NCBI GenBank assembly: GCA_903929485.1
Contig: CAIYUY010000167.1
Span: forward strand, 1-46,944
Reading direction: 5' to 3'
Length of the DNA stretch: 46,944 nt
From: an uncultured Desulfuromonadales bacterium
GTDB lineage: Bacteria > Desulfobacterota > Desulfuromonadia > Geobacterales > CAIOGM01
The notes under the pieces were generated by a model, which saw only the letters and a list, made by a program, of their open reading frames with translations, had not been told where the DNA came from and made no database searches. Positions 45,972 to 46,944 of this stretch are shown in pieces. How positions within the stretch are numbered: the first letter of the stretch is position 1; each line of letters opens with the position of its first letter. The translations under genes were made by a program, and so were the position numbers.

Positions 45972-46601
45972 ATGTTAAACCGTATCAAGGCAGTAATCAC
46001 GGCGGCAGTTTTGTTGGGCGGGGTCTCCGCGAGCCAGGCCGACGTCATCATCAACGTGGAGCAGGTCGGCAGCAATATCGTCGCCACGGGGAGCGGTACG
46101 ATCAATCTCACCAGTTTGACCAATGGATCTCCCAATCACTTTGATGGCTATATTGCGCCCGGAGTTGCAGAGGTGGTCGTTGGTAGCTCTGCTTACATGA
46201 ATATGTGGACTATTCTTCCAGGCCCAAAGAGCTTCGGAGCAAATATCTATGGGTCTTATCCTAATAGCACTACCGGTGATCTTTTCGGAATGGGTGGTGC
46301 AAATATGGGCGATAACAAGCTTTGCACACCTGTAGGTTATGTCTCAGGTTTTTCGCTTTCCGGCAGCTCCACATGGAACAACCAGACGTATGCCACTTTG
46401 GGTGTGACGCTGGGCACTTCTACTACATGGAACTGGGGAACCGGGGCAACCGCCGACTCCCTCACCGTGCATATCGGTCCTGCCGCTCCCACCGCCGTCC
46501 CCGAACCCACCACCTATGCTCTCCTCTGTATCTCCCTGGGTGTGGTGGGGTTTGCCCGGAAAAAGATGAAGCACAATGAACAATTGACAATGGATAATTG
46601 A
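45972..46601 (+). CDS. PEP-CTERM sorting-domain protein
   Basis: Signal peptide MLNRIKAVITAAVLLGGVSASQA; C-terminal TAVPEPTTYALLCISLGVVGFARKKMK. Confidence 0.88.
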   Translation: MLNRIKAVITAAVLLGGVSASQADVIINVEQVGSNIVATGSGTINLTSLTNGSPNHFDGYIAPGVAEVVVGSSAYMNMWTILPGPKSFGANIYGSYPNSTTGDLFGMGGANMGDNKLCTPVGYVSGFSLSGSSTWNNQTYATLGVTLGTSTTWNWGTGATADSLTVHIGPAAPTAVPEPTTYALLCISLGVVGFARKKMKHNEQLTMDN

Positions 46602-46669
46602 CAATGTAGGGGTGATTCACGAATCGCCCGTTTTGATTCGCCCGCCTTAGAATCGCCCGCATTTCGTAG

Positions 46670-46689
46670 GGGCACGGCATGCCGTGCCC
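46670..46689. repeat. 20-bp perfect palindrome within dispersed repeat
   Basis: GGGCACGGCATGCCGTGCCC, followed by GGCGCGCCGTGCCCC. Confidence 0.85.
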
Positions 46690-46738
46690 TTACGGCGCGC
46701 CGTGCCCCTGCTTTTAAATCTTGTTCCGAGGTAACATC

Positions 46739-46944
46739 ATGTCGACACTGATGATCTGGCTGCTGCTGGTCGCCGCCTTGACTGCATTTCTCTACTTTGA
46801 TTACCACGCAGCCCGACGCTTCTTCGATAACACCGGAGGCCGCAGCGCCGATTTCACCCGCTGGTGGATCTCACAAAGTGTCGCCAAGCTCTCCCTGGTG
46901 GCCGCCGTGCTGGTCATCGTTACCCTCGCCCTCGCACTGCAAAA
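46739..46944 (+). CDS. Membrane protein, truncated by window end
   Basis: MSTLMIWLLLVAALTAFLYFDYHAARRFFDNTGG...WWISQSVAKLSLVAAVLVIVTLALALQ, open at the edge. Confidence 0.6.
   Translation, partial: MSTLMIWLLLVAALTAFLYFDYHAARRFFDNTGGRSADFTRWWISQSVAKLSLVAAVLVIVTLALALQ

Overview
The window looks like a Geobacter/Desulfuromonadales-type (Desulfobacterota) chromosome segment; this taxonomic guess is an inference from gene content and I could not run any search. From left to right it contains: a HIT protein, a radical SAM/SPASM protein and an EamA transporter; a minus-strand porin operon (porin, DUF4242, AmiS/UreI-like, SHOCT, ABM monooxygenase); a divergent alcohol-dehydrogenase operon with a PAS histidine kinase, an NtrC-type sigma54 activator and a radical SAM protein; a second Fe-ADH followed by MoxR and VWA/CoxE-like genes; two tiny ORFs that look like deletion remnants of tpx and gldA; an orphan paralogous kinase and an MCP; a porin / 5-heme / 6-motif cytochrome / YVTN beta-propeller cluster resembling an outer-membrane electron conduit; a housekeeping block (rfbBD, lptD, folC, accD, trpA); a CruF-like carotenoid gene with mlaD/mlaE and a W-P-[FL]-Y repeat protein; leuCD; a LOG protein, a cold-shock protein and a kinase; and a duplicated module carrying two PEP-CTERM genes. 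The strongest unexplained signals are: (1) three near-identical sigma54 promoters (GGCAT-N5-TTGC) tying both ADHs and the porin to the encoded NtrC-type regulator, with an intrinsic terminator inside the porin leader; (2) the porin-cytochrome-propeller cluster with CX5CH motifs; (3) two PEP-CTERM genes with conserved promoter and sorting tail but unrelated middles, each copy carrying a different small inverted-repeat insertion missing from its sister; (4) the tpx/gldA micro-ORFs.
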